A stretch of 64,000 nucleotides of DNA from S012-109 sp964425105 (GCA_964425105.1 CAYRLE010000003.1:5549-69548); one strand, 5' to 3'. Shown: positions 16,386 to 26,380, counted from the first letter of the stretch. Numbers and translations are program-made. The notes: generated by a model from the sequence alone, not told the origin.

Positions 16386-18171
16386 AGAGTGCCTCGATGT
16401 CTTCACGGTGCCGCTCCACGATGCGGCTGCGACGCAGCTTCAGGGTGGGGGTCAGCATACCATTTTCCACGCTCCAGGGTTCCAGGGTGAGGGCGATGCG
16501 GCGCACCTGGGCATAGCCGGGAAAGCTCCGCAGTTGTCCGGCCACGATCTCCAGCACCCGCTCCAGCAGGGCCGGGTCGCGCAGCGCTGCGGGATCATCG
16601 GGCGCCAGCCCCTGCTCCTGGGCCAGCCGCTGCCATTGGCGGCGATTGAGTACCGCCAGGGCCACCAGATAGGGCCGGCCCTCGCCGCAGATCAACACCT
16701 GTTCGAACAGCGGATGGAGGGTGATGGCCATCTCCATGTCAGCCGGCGGCAGTTTCTCGCCGTTGGAGAGCACGATGATCTCCTTGAGGCGCCCGGTGAT
16801 ATAGAGATGACCATCATCGTCCATGCGCGCCTTGTCCCCGCTGTGCAGCCAGCCCTCGGCATCCATGATCTCGGCACTGGCCTCGGGACGCTGCCAGTAG
16901 CCCAGCATGACGCCGGGGCTCTTCACCAGCAATTCCTCGTCGCGGCCGATGCGGCATTCCACGTCGGGCAGCGGCCGGCCCACGCTGTCGGGCACGTTGT
17001 CCTCCAGGCGGTTGGCACTGACCACCGGACTGGTCTCGGTCATGCCGTAGCCCTGCAGCAGGGGCACCTCCAGACCGATGAACAGCCGCGCCACGGCCTC
17101 CGACAAAGGCGCCCCGCCGCACACCGCGATACGCAGGCGGCCGCCAAGGCGCGCCTGAACCTTGTCGGCCACCAGGCGCTTGAGCAGCGGCCAGGCCAGC
17201 AGGGCGGGACGCCAGGGGGCCCGTCCCTGGCGATACAGGAAAGCCTGCCAGCCCACCGCCACCGCGGTGCGGAACAGGCGCTGCGCCAGCGCGGGACGCT
17301 GCGCCAGCTGCTCGGTGATGCGGTCGTAGATGCGTTCATAGATGCGCGGCACGGAGATCAGCACCGTGGGCCCGAGGGACTGCAGGTCCTCCGCCAGCAG
17401 GGACACCGCCCGGTTGTAGGCCACCGCCGCCCCGGCCATCATGGGCAGGTAGTAGCCGACGGTGCGCTCCAGGGTGTGGGACAGGGGCAGAAATGAGAGA
17501 AACAGATCATCGCTATACACGGCGTTGCAGCGGTGGCAGGCATGGGCGTTCCACAGGATGTTGTGATGGCTGAGCATCACTCCCTTGGGACGCCCCACCG
17601 TCCCCGAGGTATAGACGATGGTGGCCAGAGACTCGCTGTCCGAGACCCGCAGCTGCAATTCATGATCGCCGTCGGGCAGCCAGTCCGCCAGGGAGCGGCA
17701 AGGCCCCTTGCCCCCCGCGCCTCGGCACAGCAGCACACGCTGCAAGGCGGCCAACTTGCGCAGGGCCGGCGCCAGCTGGCGCCACTGTTCATCGTCGTCG
17801 ATCAGCAGCAGCCGGCTGCCGGTCTCCTCCAGGATGAAGGCCACGTTGTCGGGACGGTCGTTGACATAGAGCGGCACCACCACCAGACCCAGCCCCAGGG
17901 CCGCCTGCTCGAAGGCCACCCACTGCCAGCCGTTGCCCAGCATCAATGCCACGCGCTCGCCGGCCTGCAGGCCCTCCGCCGCCAGCGCCGCCTGGCGCCG
18001 CGCCACCTCCGCCGCCAGCGTCTCCCAGTTCAGGTCGCGCCAGACACCGTCCTGGAAATAACGATAGGCCACGGCCTGGGGCGTGCGCCGCACCCGCTCC
18101 CCCAGCAAACCGGGGAGGGTGTTGGCCTGCTCGGGAGTGATGATGTCGATGGTGGGGTGCGGGCTGCTCAT
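16372..18171 (-). CDS. Long-chain acyl-CoA synthetase (AMP-binding)
   Basis: Activates fatty acids to acyl-CoA with ATP. The 599-residue adenylate-forming enzyme has the P-loop-like IVYTSGTVGRPKGVMLSHH, the motif LLQGYGMTETSPVVS, the hinge region HLYITGRLKEIIVLSNGEK, and a C-terminal small domain. It resembles the FadD15/FACL class rather than E. coli FadD. Reading further upstream to 18255 adds residues encoded by the heptamer repeat, so the ATG at 18171 (MSSPHPTIDI) is taken as the start. It lies downstream of fadJ and overlaps the thioesterase gene. Confidence 0.92.
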   Translation of the reverse strand: MSSPHPTIDIITPEQANTLPGLLGERVRRTPQAVAYRYFQDGVWRDLNWETLAAEVARRQAALAAEGLQAGERVALMLGNGWQWVAFEQAALGLGLVVVPLYVNDRPDNVAFILEETGSRLLLIDDDEQWRQLAPALRKLAALQRVLLCRGAGGKGPCRSLADWLPDGDHELQLRVSDSESLATIVYTSGTVGRPKGVMLSHHNILWNAHACHRCNAVYSDDLFLSFLPLSHTLERTVGYYLPMMAGAAVAYNRAVSLLAEDLQSLGPTVLISVPRIYERIYDRITEQLAQRPALAQRLFRTAVAVGWQAFLYRQGRAPWRPALLAWPLLKRLVADKVQARLGGRLRIAVCGGAPLSEAVARLFIGLEVPLLQGYGMTETSPVVSANRLEDNVPDSVGRPLPDVECRIGRDEELLVKSPGVMLGYWQRPEASAEIMDAEGWLHSGDKARMDDDGHLYITGRLKEIIVLSNGEKLPPADMEMAITLHPLFEQVLICGEGRPYLVALAVLNRRQWQRLAQEQGLAPDDPAALRDPALLERVLEIVAGQLRSFPGYAQVRRIALTLEPWSVENGMLTPTLKLRRSRIVERHREDIEALYEGH

Positions 18172-18186
18172 GTCACTGCTTGTTGG

Positions 18187-18271
18187 GTGAAGTGTAAGGA
18201 GTGAAGAGTGATGCGTGATGAAACCGCTGACCCTTCCCACCTCATTACTCATCACTCTTTACTCTTCACCC
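18187..18271. repeat. Inverted heptamer arrays, GTGAAGA/GTGATGA type
   Basis: Left: GTGAAGT-GTAAGGA-GTGAAGA-GTGATGC-GTGATGA (18187-18221). Right: ATTACTC-ATCACTC-TTTACTC-TTCACCC (18244-18271). It sits inside the fatty-acid operon between fadJ and the ligase gene, immediately upstream of the ligase start. Confidence 0.88.
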
Positions 18272-18293
18272 ATTAATTGCTCCAGCAATTCGA

Positions 18294-18310
18294 GGTGGGC
18301 TATGCCCGCC
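18294..18310. repeat. REP-like palindrome GGTGGGC-TAT-GCCCGCC
   Basis: Same form as the element at 2750, followed by CTACA. It is located just downstream of the fadJ stop. Confidence 0.6.
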
Positions 18311-18320
18311 CTACAGGCAT

Positions 18321-20354
18321 TCAGCACAGGCTGTCCCAGCCCTCATCCGGCGCAAAGCGCTCGCCATGGGCGTGGGCCAGGGCCTCCAGGCGCGCCCGCA
18401 GCTTGGCCGCCCCCTCGCTGCGGATATAGTGGATGGGACCGCCGCGGAAGGGCGCGAAGCCGGTGCCGAAGATGATGCCACCATCCAGCAGATCCTCGTT
18501 TTCCACCACCCCTTCCCGCAGGCAGGCCACGGCCTCGTTGAGCATGCTCAACACCAGGCGGTCGCTGAGGTCGGCGGGCAGCTCGTCGTGCTTGAGACGC
18601 GCCTTCTGGGGCTTGCCTTTCTTGTAGGTGTAGAAGCCCTGGCCGGACTTGCGGCCCAGGCGCCCGGCCTCCACCAGGCTGCGCAGGCGCGGCGGCACCG
18701 TGGTGTCCAGGCTCTGGGCGAGGATTTCGGCCACCGACAGGCAGATGTCCAGGCCCACGGTATCCGCCAGTTCGATGGGTCCCATGGGCATGCCGAAGGC
18801 CACCGCCGCATGGTCGATGACCTCCGGCGGCACGCCCTCGCTCTCCAGCAGCACCGCCTCCAGCAGATAGGGCATGAGGATGCGGTTCACCAGGAAGCCA
18901 GGACTGCTCTTCACCGGCAGCGGCAGGCGGTCGATCTGGCGTGCGAAGCGCGTGGCCTGGGCCACCACCGCAGGGTCGCTGTCACGACCGTGGACGATCT
19001 CCACCAGCTGCATCTTGGCCACCGGGTTGAAGAAGTGCAGCCCTACCAGGCGCGCCGGGCGCGCCAGGGCCTGCTCCAGTTCCTCCAGGGGAATGCTGGA
19101 GGTGTTGGTGGCCAGCACGGCATCGGGCTTCATGCGCGGCTCCAGGCCGCGGTACAGTTCACGCTTGGCGTCGGCATTCTCGAAAATGGCCTCCACGATG
19201 ACATCGGCCTTCCCTACCCCCAGCCCCTGGATGTCGGGCATGAGGCGGTCCATGGCCGCCCCCACCAGGCGCGGCTGGCGCAGACGTTTGCGGAACAGCT
19301 CATGGGCGCGTTGCACAGCGGGTGCCAGGCGCTCCGGCGTCTGGTCCTGGAGGGTCACCTGCAGGCCGCGCAGGGCGCACCAGGCGGCGATGTCGCCGCC
19401 CATGACGCCGGCGCCCACCACGTGGACATGGGCGGCGCGGAAATCGCTGTCCTTGCCCAGGCCCTTCATCTTCTCCTGGAGAAAGAACACCCGGATCAGA
19501 TTCTGGGCGGTACTGCCGGTCACCAGTTCGGCGACGGAATGGGCCTCCTGGGCCAGCATGACCTTGGGGTCATCGGCGTATTTGCGCCACAGATCGATGA
19601 GGGCGTAGGGCGCGGGATAGTGCGCCGCCGGCACACGCTTGGCCACGCTGTGGCGCAGGTAACGGGCCAGCAGGGGCCGCAGCAGGGCATGGCCAGGCAG
19701 GCGCTGCAGGCGGCCGGGTTCATGGGGATGGGGAGGATGGAGGATCACCTCGCGGGCGGCGCGCTCCAGCTGACGGCGCGGCACGGCATAGTCCACCAGT
19801 CCCAGGCGGCGCGCAGCGCGGGCGCTGACGCTGCGCCCGGTGAGCATCAGCTGCAGGGCCTGCAGCGGACCGATGAGGCGCGGCAGGCGTACCGTGCCGC
19901 CGAAGCCGGGATGGATGCCCAGCTTCACCTCCGGCAGCCCCAGGCGGGTACCGGGATCGTCCACCGCGATGCGGTAGCGGCAGGCCAGGGCCAGCTCCAG
20001 GCCGCCCCCCAGGCAGAAGCCGTGGATCAGGCTCACCGTGGGATAGGGGAAGGCCTCCAGGCGGTCCAGCACCGTGTGGCAGCCGCGCATCAACTCGGTG
20101 GCCTCTGCCACGTCGCGTACCGTGAGGAATTCCTTGATGTCCGCCCCGGCGATGAAGCCGCTCTCCTTGGCCGAGCGGATCACGATACCCCGCAGGGGCT
20201 CATCGCTGAGTTCCTGAATACGCCGGTCCAGCTCCGCGATCACCTCCACGGAGAGCACATTGACGCCTGATCCCGCCTTGTCCAGGGTGAGCCAGGCGAT
20301 CTCTTCGCTGTCGATGTGCAGCTGCCAGTGCTTGAATGTGGTTTCTTCCGTCAT
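18321..20354 (-). CDS. fadJ: Fatty-acid oxidation multifunctional protein (FadJ/FadB type)
   Basis: Bifunctional enoyl-CoA hydratase and 3-hydroxyacyl-CoA dehydrogenase of beta-oxidation. The 677 residues begin with a crotonase domain (oxyanion-hole segments SGFIAGADIKEF and FCLGGGLELALACR). Next come an NAD-binding domain starting HVVGAGVMGGDIA and two C-terminal dehydrogenase domains (LHFFNPVAKMQLVEIV, GFLVNRILMPYLLEA). It is a little shorter than E. coli FadJ (714). The ATG at 20354 lies 13 nt after the thiolase stop. FadJ and FadB cannot be cleanly separated by eye. Confidence 0.92.
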   Translation of the reverse strand: MTEETTFKHWQLHIDSEEIAWLTLDKAGSGVNVLSVEVIAELDRRIQELSDEPLRGIVIRSAKESGFIAGADIKEFLTVRDVAEATELMRGCHTVLDRLEAFPYPTVSLIHGFCLGGGLELALACRYRIAVDDPGTRLGLPEVKLGIHPGFGGTVRLPRLIGPLQALQLMLTGRSVSARAARRLGLVDYAVPRRQLERAAREVILHPPHPHEPGRLQRLPGHALLRPLLARYLRHSVAKRVPAAHYPAPYALIDLWRKYADDPKVMLAQEAHSVAELVTGSTAQNLIRVFFLQEKMKGLGKDSDFRAAHVHVVGAGVMGGDIAAWCALRGLQVTLQDQTPERLAPAVQRAHELFRKRLRQPRLVGAAMDRLMPDIQGLGVGKADVIVEAIFENADAKRELYRGLEPRMKPDAVLATNTSSIPLEELEQALARPARLVGLHFFNPVAKMQLVEIVHGRDSDPAVVAQATRFARQIDRLPLPVKSSPGFLVNRILMPYLLEAVLLESEGVPPEVIDHAAVAFGMPMGPIELADTVGLDICLSVAEILAQSLDTTVPPRLRSLVEAGRLGRKSGQGFYTYKKGKPQKARLKHDELPADLSDRLVLSMLNEAVACLREGVVENEDLLDGGIIFGTGFAPFRGGPIHYIRSEGAAKLRARLEALAHAHGERFAPDEGWDSLC

Positions 20355-20367
20355 GGCCTTTTTTCCT

Positions 20368-21678
20368 TCAATCACGGCTCAGCAGCATGGCGCCACCCTG
20401 GCCGCCCCCGATGCACAGGGTTGCAATGCCGCGCCGGCTGTTGGTGCGTTGCAAGACATGGAGCAGATGGAGCACGATGCGCGCCCCGCTGGCGCCCACC
20501 GGGTGGCCCAGGCTGATGCCGCCGCCGTCCACGTTGAGCCGTTCCGGGTCCACCTCGCCGAGGGGCGTGCGCCGCTCCAGTTCGCGGCGGCAGTATTCCT
20601 TGTCCTGCCAGGCCGCCAGTACCGCCAGCACCTGGACGGCGAAGGCCTCGTTGATCTCCCAGTAGTCTATCTTGTCCAGGGCCAGGCGGTGGCGGCGCAG
20701 CAGGGGCACCACGGCGTGGGCCGGTCCCAGCCCCATCTCGGCGGGGTCCACCCCGGCCCACTGGCAGTCCTCGATGCGCCCCAGGACGGGCAGGCCGTGC
20801 TGCTCCACCGCCGCCTCGCTGGCCAGGATCAGCAGCGCCGCGCCGTCGGTGACCTGGGCGCTGTTGCCTGCCGTGACCATGCCGAAGGGACGGTCGAACA
20901 CCGGCTTGAGCTTGGCCAACCTCTCCATACTGCTGTCGCGGCGCAGGCCGTCGTCGGCAGCATAGAAATGGCCGCGGCTGTCATAGAGGGTCTCGATCTC
21001 CTTGAGCAGGCCTTCGTCCTGGGCGCGTGCCAGGCGCTGATGGCTGCGCAGGGCGTAGGCATCCATCTGCTCACGGCCGATGCCGAAGCGATAGGCAAGA
21101 TTCTCGGCGGTCTGCCCCATGGACAGCCCTACCACCGGATCGGTGAGGCCACACAGCAATCCGATGACGGGCTTGAAATAGGCAGGGCGCAGGCGACCCA
21201 GCAGCTTGAGGCGCTGTCCCGCGCTCCTGGCGGCATTCCAGGCCCCCAGCCATTCCACCATCTTCTGGCCCAGCAGCACCGGGGCGCGGCTCATGGCCTC
21301 GGTACCGCCGGCCAGCACCAGCTCGGAGCGGCCGCTGGCGATATTCTGCCAGGCGCAGTCCAGGGCCTGCATGCCGGAAGCGCAGTTGCGTTGCACCGTC
21401 CAGGCGGTGACCTCTTTGCCGCAGCCCAGGCGCAGAGACACCACCCGGGCGATGTTGGCCTCGTCGGGACCGGGCATCACGCAGCCCAGGATCACCTCGT
21501 CGAAGGCATCGGGCGCGAAGGGCTGGCGGGCCAGCAGCGGCCTTCCTGCGCCCAGCGCCAACTCGGCGGCGCTGAAGGGACCGGGCTTGCCTTTGGCCTT
21601 GAGAAAGGGCGTGCGGCTGCCATCCACCACATAGACGGGCCGCATCTTCACCCTGTTGTTGGTTTTTTGTTGTGCCAT
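20368..21678 (-). CDS. fadI: 3-ketoacyl-CoA thiolase / acetyl-CoA acyltransferase (FadI type)
   Basis: Cleaves 3-ketoacyl-CoA to acetyl-CoA and a shortened acyl-CoA. The 436-residue thiolase has the nucleophilic C99 in QRNCASGMQA, NEAFAVQ, GGGISLGHPVGASGAR and the C-terminal CIGGGQGGA. Length and sequence fit the FadI subgroup, the usual partner of FadJ encoded directly downstream. It begins 6 nt after the fadE stop. Confidence 0.93.
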   Translation of the reverse strand: MAQQKTNNRVKMRPVYVVDGSRTPFLKAKGKPGPFSAAELALGAGRPLLARQPFAPDAFDEVILGCVMPGPDEANIARVVSLRLGCGKEVTAWTVQRNCASGMQALDCAWQNIASGRSELVLAGGTEAMSRAPVLLGQKMVEWLGAWNAARSAGQRLKLLGRLRPAYFKPVIGLLCGLTDPVVGLSMGQTAENLAYRFGIGREQMDAYALRSHQRLARAQDEGLLKEIETLYDSRGHFYAADDGLRRDSSMERLAKLKPVFDRPFGMVTAGNSAQVTDGAALLILASEAAVEQHGLPVLGRIEDCQWAGVDPAEMGLGPAHAVVPLLRRHRLALDKIDYWEINEAFAVQVLAVLAAWQDKEYCRRELERRTPLGEVDPERLNVDGGGISLGHPVGASGARIVLHLLHVLQRTNSRRGIATLCIGGGQGGAMLLSRD

Positions 21679-21684
21679 GGGGCT

Positions 21685-24117
21685 CTACTCCCTGTTCCAG
21701 TAGTGGGCTGGAAAATCGTCCACCTTGATCACCTCGCGGCGGGCGGCGATGAGACTACGATAGCGCGCCGCCTCGTCCACGTCGAGGATGCCGGCGGCCA
21801 GGGCCTGCTCCAGCAGCGCCTCTTCGCCGTTGTCGTTGCCCAGGCGCCCTTCGCGCAGGCCCTGATGGAGCCGGGCCTCGATGTCCGCGCACTCCATCAC
21901 CAGGGCCAGGGTGCGGTCCAGGCGGCCGATGGCCTGGCTCTCGTCATCCGTCAGATAGATCCCGGCGGTGAGGCGGTCGCGGGCCGGCGAGGGTTCCAGG
22001 ATCAGGGCCGCCACCCGGTGACCCAGGGTATCGGCCGGCGGACGGTAAGGGCGGCCGAGGGGAAAGGCCAGCAGACGCAGGGCCCAGGCCACGGGACGCA
22101 GCGGCAGGTTGCTCAGGAAGCCGCGCAGGGCCTCCTGGATCAGATACAGGCTGCGCTGGCAGTTCCAGTGCACCAGGGGCAGGTCCGCGGCGGGACAGCC
22201 GTCGTCCTCGAAACGCTTGAGCACGGCGGAGGCCAGATAGAGGTGGCTGAGCATGTCGCCGAGGCGCGCCGAGAGGCGTTCGCGACGCTTCAGCGCCCCT
22301 CCCAGCAACAGCATGGCGATGTCGGCGCTCATGGCGAAAACTGCGCTCATGCGCGTCAGTTGCTGATAATAGCGCCGGCACTGGGGCGCCCCCGGCGTCT
22401 TCAGCAGGCGCGCGCCGCCCAGCCCCAGCCACAGGCTGCGCACCACGTTGCCGATAGTGAAACCCACGTGTCCCCAGAAGGCGCGGTCGAAGTCGCGCAG
22501 GGCCTGTTCATGGTCGGCGCTGGCCACGGCCTGCATCTCACGCAGCACATAGGGATGGCAGCGCACCGCTCCCTGCCCGAAGATGATCAGGCTGCGGGTG
22601 AGAATGTTGGCGCCTTCCACGGTGATGCTGATGGGGATGGCCTGATAGATGCGGCCCAGGAGATTGCGCGGCCCCATGCAGATGGCGCTGCCGCCCTGCA
22701 CGTCCATGGCGTCGTTGATGGCCTGGCGCATGTGTTCGGTGAGGTGGTACTTGACGATGGCGGAGACCACCGAGGGCTTGGCGCCGGTATCCACCGCCCC
22801 CGCCGTCATGACCCGCGCCGCTTCCATCATGTAGGCGCCGCCGGCGATGCGCGCCAGGGCCTCCTCCACCCCCTCGAAGCGGCCGATGGGCACCTTGAAC
22901 TGGCGGCGGATGCGGGCATAGGCCCCGGTGGCGCGGCTGGCCAGTTTGGCGGCGCCGGTACTCAGCGCCGGCAGGGAAATGGAACGGCCGGCGGCCAGGC
23001 TCTCCATGAGCATGCGCCAGCCCTGGCCGGCGCGCTGGGCGCCGCCGATGATCCAGTCCAGGGGGATGAATACGTCCCGGCCCCAGTTGGGACCGTTCTG
23101 GAAGACTTGGTTGAGCGGCGCATGGCGCGTGCCGATGGTGATGCCCGGGGTGTCGGTGGGAATCAGGGCCAGGGTGATGCCCAGTTCCTCTTCCTCCCCC
23201 AGCAGGTGATCGGGATCGTAGAGCTTGAAGGCCAGGCCCAGCACCGTGGCCACCGGCCCGAGGGTGATGTAGCGCTTCTCCCAGTTGAGACGGATACCGA
23301 GCACTTCCTGACCCTGAAACTCGCCGCGGCACACCACGCCGCGGTCGGGCATGGCGCCGGCGTCGCTGCCCGCCTCGGGCCCGGTGAGCGCAAAGCAGGG
23401 CACCTCCTCGCCCTTGGCCAGGCGCGGCAGGTAGTGCTGCTTCTGCGCGTCGGTGCCGTAGTGCAGCAGCAACTCGGCGGGCCCCAGGGAATTGGGCACC
23501 ATCACGGTCACCGCTGCCGTGGTGCTGCGGGTGGCGATTTTCTGCACCACGCAGGAATGGGCCAGGGCCGAGAAGCCCAAGCCACCGTATTCCTTGGGAA
23601 TGATCATGCCGAAGAAGCCCTGCTCCTTAATATAGCGCCACACCTCTGCGGGGAGGTCATGCAGTTCCTCGGTGATGCGCCAGTCGTCCAGCATGCGGCA
23701 CAACTCGTCCACCGGCCCGTCGAGGAAGGCCTGTTCCTCCGCCGTGAGGCGGGGCGCCGGCATGGCCAGCAGTTTCTCCCAGTCGGGGCGGCCGCTGAAC
23801 AGATCGCCGTCCCACCATACGGTGCCGGCCTCCAGGGCCTCGCGCTCGGTGCGCGACATGCGCGGCATCATGGTGCGGAAGGCAGCCAGCACCCGGGCGC
23901 TGAGCAGACGGCGCAGCGGCACTAGGTTCAGAGGGATGAGGGTGAGGGCAAAGAACAACCAGACGACAACAGCAGCGGAGGTGGAAGGTTGCTGAAGCCA
24001 GGTCCACAACAGAAGATAGAGCGTTACGGCAGCCGACCACTGCCACAATGCCAGGCGGCGGTAAGCCGCCACACCCAGGAGCGCGCAAAATAATATCAAC
24101 CAGAAAAAAACATCCAT
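21685..24117 (-). CDS. fadE: Acyl-CoA dehydrogenase FadE
   Basis: FAD enzyme for the first step of fatty-acid beta-oxidation. The 810 residues match the length of E. coli FadE (814). Two N-terminal membrane segments (about 1-70) precede the acyl-CoA dehydrogenase core with CFALTGPEAGSDAGAMPD, MDVQGGSAICMGPRNLLG and TVEGANILTRSLIIFGQGA, then a FadE-specific C-terminal extension. It is the first gene of the operon fadE-fadI-fadJ-ligase-thioesterase. No FadR-type regulator or ETF gene is adjacent. Confidence 0.95.
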   Translation of the reverse strand: MDVFFWLILFCALLGVAAYRRLALWQWSAAVTLYLLLWTWLQQPSTSAAVVVWLFFALTLIPLNLVPLRRLLSARVLAAFRTMMPRMSRTEREALEAGTVWWDGDLFSGRPDWEKLLAMPAPRLTAEEQAFLDGPVDELCRMLDDWRITEELHDLPAEVWRYIKEQGFFGMIIPKEYGGLGFSALAHSCVVQKIATRSTTAAVTVMVPNSLGPAELLLHYGTDAQKQHYLPRLAKGEEVPCFALTGPEAGSDAGAMPDRGVVCRGEFQGQEVLGIRLNWEKRYITLGPVATVLGLAFKLYDPDHLLGEEEELGITLALIPTDTPGITIGTRHAPLNQVFQNGPNWGRDVFIPLDWIIGGAQRAGQGWRMLMESLAAGRSISLPALSTGAAKLASRATGAYARIRRQFKVPIGRFEGVEEALARIAGGAYMMEAARVMTAGAVDTGAKPSVVSAIVKYHLTEHMRQAINDAMDVQGGSAICMGPRNLLGRIYQAIPISITVEGANILTRSLIIFGQGAVRCHPYVLREMQAVASADHEQALRDFDRAFWGHVGFTIGNVVRSLWLGLGGARLLKTPGAPQCRRYYQQLTRMSAVFAMSADIAMLLLGGALKRRERLSARLGDMLSHLYLASAVLKRFEDDGCPAADLPLVHWNCQRSLYLIQEALRGFLSNLPLRPVAWALRLLAFPLGRPYRPPADTLGHRVAALILEPSPARDRLTAGIYLTDDESQAIGRLDRTLALVMECADIEARLHQGLREGRLGNDNGEEALLEQALAAGILDVDEAARYRSLIAARREVIKVDDFPAHYWNRE

Positions 24118-24361
24118 ATCATGTCCCCGGAATATTCATGGTGATCCCTCTCCCGGCCCGGCCGTTCAGGGCCTCCGCCATCATACCCCATCCGGGAGCC
24201 TGTTGGGCTTAGTCGCCGTTTCTGGTAACTTGTTGCGGCCGTTGCCGCCTGCCGCAGGTTTTTTTTTCAGTATCCATGTTATCGGCGCGGCAGGCGCTTT
24301 CTCAAATGACATCAGCCATTAAAACAAGCCGTTAGCGGAAGAAACGGCAAGGACGACACAT

Positions 24362-25132
24362 ATGATCAAGATCGCCACCTGGAACGTCAATTCTCTGCGG
24401 GTGCGCCTGCCCCAGGTTCTGGACTGGGCCTATGACAAGGACCCGGACATCCTCGCCCTGCAGGAGACCAAGCTCCAGGATCCGGACTTCCCTCTCGCGG
24501 AGTGCCAGGCGGCCGGTTTTCAGGCGGTGTTCGCCGGCCAGAAGACCTACAACGGCGTCGCCATCCTCAGCCGCACCCCAGCCGAGGAGGTGATCTGCGA
24601 CCTCCCCGGCCTGGAAGATCACCAGCGCAGGCTGCTGGCCGCCACCTACGAAGGCATCCGCGTCGTCAACGTCTACATCCCCAACGGCGAAAGCGTGGGC
24701 TCGGAGAAATACCAGTATAAACTGCGCTGGCTGGCCAGCCTGGTGGACTTTCTCGAAGAGCAGCTGCGCCGCTACCCGCGCCTGGTGCTGCTGGGCGATT
24801 TCAACATCGCCCCCGAGGCCCGCGACGTCCACGACCCCGAGCAATGGGAGGGGCGGGTGCTGTTCTCCGAGCCGGAACGCCAGGCCTTCCGCGACCTGCT
24901 GGCCACCGGCCTGTGCGACACCTTCCGCCTCTTCGAGCAGGAGGAACAAAGCTTCAGCTGGTGGGACTACCGCATGGCCGCCTTCCGCCGCAACCTCGGC
25001 CTGCGCATCGACCACATCCTGGCCAGCCCCGAACTCTGCGCTCAATGCCGCGCCAGCACCATCGACAAGACCCCACGCAGCTGGGAACGCCCCTCGGACC
25101 ATGCCCCGGTGATGGCTGAATTCGAGGTCTGA
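24362..25132 (+). CDS. xthA: Exodeoxyribonuclease III
   Basis: AP endonuclease and 3'-5' exonuclease of base-excision repair. The 256-residue protein has all family motifs: KIATWNVNSLRVR, LALQETKL (metal ligand E35), LLGDFNIAP, LRIDHILAS and the catalytic SDHAPV near the C-terminus. It diverges from fadE. In the 244-bp gap, a short GC hairpin followed by nine T (about 24245-24268) lies upstream of the start; its role is unclear. Confidence 0.95.
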   Translation: MIKIATWNVNSLRVRLPQVLDWAYDKDPDILALQETKLQDPDFPLAECQAAGFQAVFAGQKTYNGVAILSRTPAEEVICDLPGLEDHQRRLLAATYEGIRVVNVYIPNGESVGSEKYQYKLRWLASLVDFLEEQLRRYPRLVLLGDFNIAPEARDVHDPEQWEGRVLFSEPERQAFRDLLATGLCDTFRLFEQEEQSFSWWDYRMAAFRRNLGLRIDHILASPELCAQCRASTIDKTPRSWERPSDHAPVMAEFEV

Positions 25133-25279
25133 GCCTTTGCGCCCACCAAGCCCCTGGCATAGCCCCACGGCCTGTGTCATGCCGATGCAGGCCGCCATGA
25201 CGAACGAACCGAACGCTCTCCAAGTGATATCATAGCTACAGCCATCCAACCACAACCCCTATCAGGGAGGACACAGCCC

Positions 25280-26380
25280 ATGGCCGTCGATCTCTTCACG
25301 CCGCTCGACCTCGGCCCCTATACGCTGCCCAACCGCATCTTCATGGCGCCCATGACCCGCAACCGCGCCCCGGGAAACATACCCACCCCCCTCATGGCCA
25401 CCTACTACGCCCAGCGCGCCAGCGCCGGGCTGATCATCAGCGAGGCCACGCAGATCTCCCCCCAGGGCGTGGGCTACCCCAACACCCCGGGCATCCATTC
25501 CGAGGAACAGGTGCAGGGCTGGCAAGGGGTCACCGATGCCGTCCATGGGCAAGGCGGCCATATCTTTCTCCAGCTCTGGCACGTGGGGCGCATCTCCCAT
25601 CCCGACCTGCAGCCCGACGGCGCCCTGCCCGTGGCCCCCTCGGCCATTCGTCCCGCTGGCGAGGCCGTGACCTATGCGGGACCCAAGCCCTTCGTCACGC
25701 CGCGCGCCCTGGAAAGCGAGGAAATCCCCGCCATCGTGCGCCAGTATGGCGAGGCCGCGGAAAATGCAAAACGCGCCGGTTTCGACGGCGTCGAGATCCA
25801 CGCCGCCAACGGCTACCTCATCGACCAGTTCCTGCGCGACGGCAGCAACCAGCGCAGCGACCGCTATGGCGGCTCCCTGGAGAACCGTGCCCGCTTCCTG
25901 CTGGAGGTCACCCAGGCGGTTGTCGATGCATGGGACGCCCGCCACGTCGGCGTGCGCCTCTCGCCCCTGCAGCCCTTCAACGACATGCGCGACGCCAACC
26001 CCGAGGCCACCTTCAGCTACGCTGTTGAGCAGCTGAACGACTTCGGCCTCGGTTATCTGCACATCACTGAAATGGGCAAGGAGGCGCCGGGCGCAGCCGG
26101 ACCGCCCTTCGACCTGAAAGTGCTGCGCGAAACCTGGCGGGGCGTCTACGTCACCAACGGCGGCTACGACAAGGCAAAGGCCCAGGCCGCCATCGGCGCA
26201 GGCCTCGCCGATGCCGTGGCCTTCGGCCAGTTGTTCATCGCCAACCCCGACCTGGTGGAACGCTTCCGCGCCGATGCGCCGCTGAACACCCCGGATCCCG
26301 ACACTTTCTATGGCGGCGCAGAGAAGGGTTATACCGATTATCCAACGTTGGACGAATCCAACGACCAGAATCGATCCTGA
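25280..26380 (+). CDS. Old yellow enzyme family FMN reductase (NemA-like)
   Basis: NADPH-dependent flavin reductase that reduces activated alkenes or nitro compounds. The 366-residue TIM barrel has IFMAPMTRNRA, the substrate-binding LQLWHVGRISHP, the catalytic region VEIHAANGYLIDQFLRDGSN with RSDRYGGSLENRARF, and FGQLFIANPDL. It resembles NemA/xenobiotic reductases; the physiological substrate is unknown. A strong GGGAGGA precedes the start. It ends 6 nt before ubiD, so the two are likely co-transcribed. Confidence 0.9.
   Translation: MAVDLFTPLDLGPYTLPNRIFMAPMTRNRAPGNIPTPLMATYYAQRASAGLIISEATQISPQGVGYPNTPGIHSEEQVQGWQGVTDAVHGQGGHIFLQLWHVGRISHPDLQPDGALPVAPSAIRPAGEAVTYAGPKPFVTPRALESEEIPAIVRQYGEAAENAKRAGFDGVEIHAANGYLIDQFLRDGSNQRSDRYGGSLENRARFLLEVTQAVVDAWDARHVGVRLSPLQPFNDMRDANPEATFSYAVEQLNDFGLGYLHITEMGKEAPGAAGPPFDLKVLRETWRGVYVTNGGYDKAKAQAAIGAGLADAVAFGQLFIANPDLVERFRADAPLNTPDPDTFYGGAEKGYTDYPTLDESNDQNRS

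Noticed and set aside
20260..23925. 1221-codon open frame on the plus strand opposite fadE and the thiolase gene
   Set aside because: It is antisense to two clear enzymes, has low-complexity His/Gln/Gly-rich sequence and no motif; open antisense frames are expected at this GC content.
24240..24270. Terminator (GC hairpin then nine T) upstream of xthA
   Set aside because: No plus-strand gene lies upstream; the stem is only 4-5 bp, so an assignment would be a guess.
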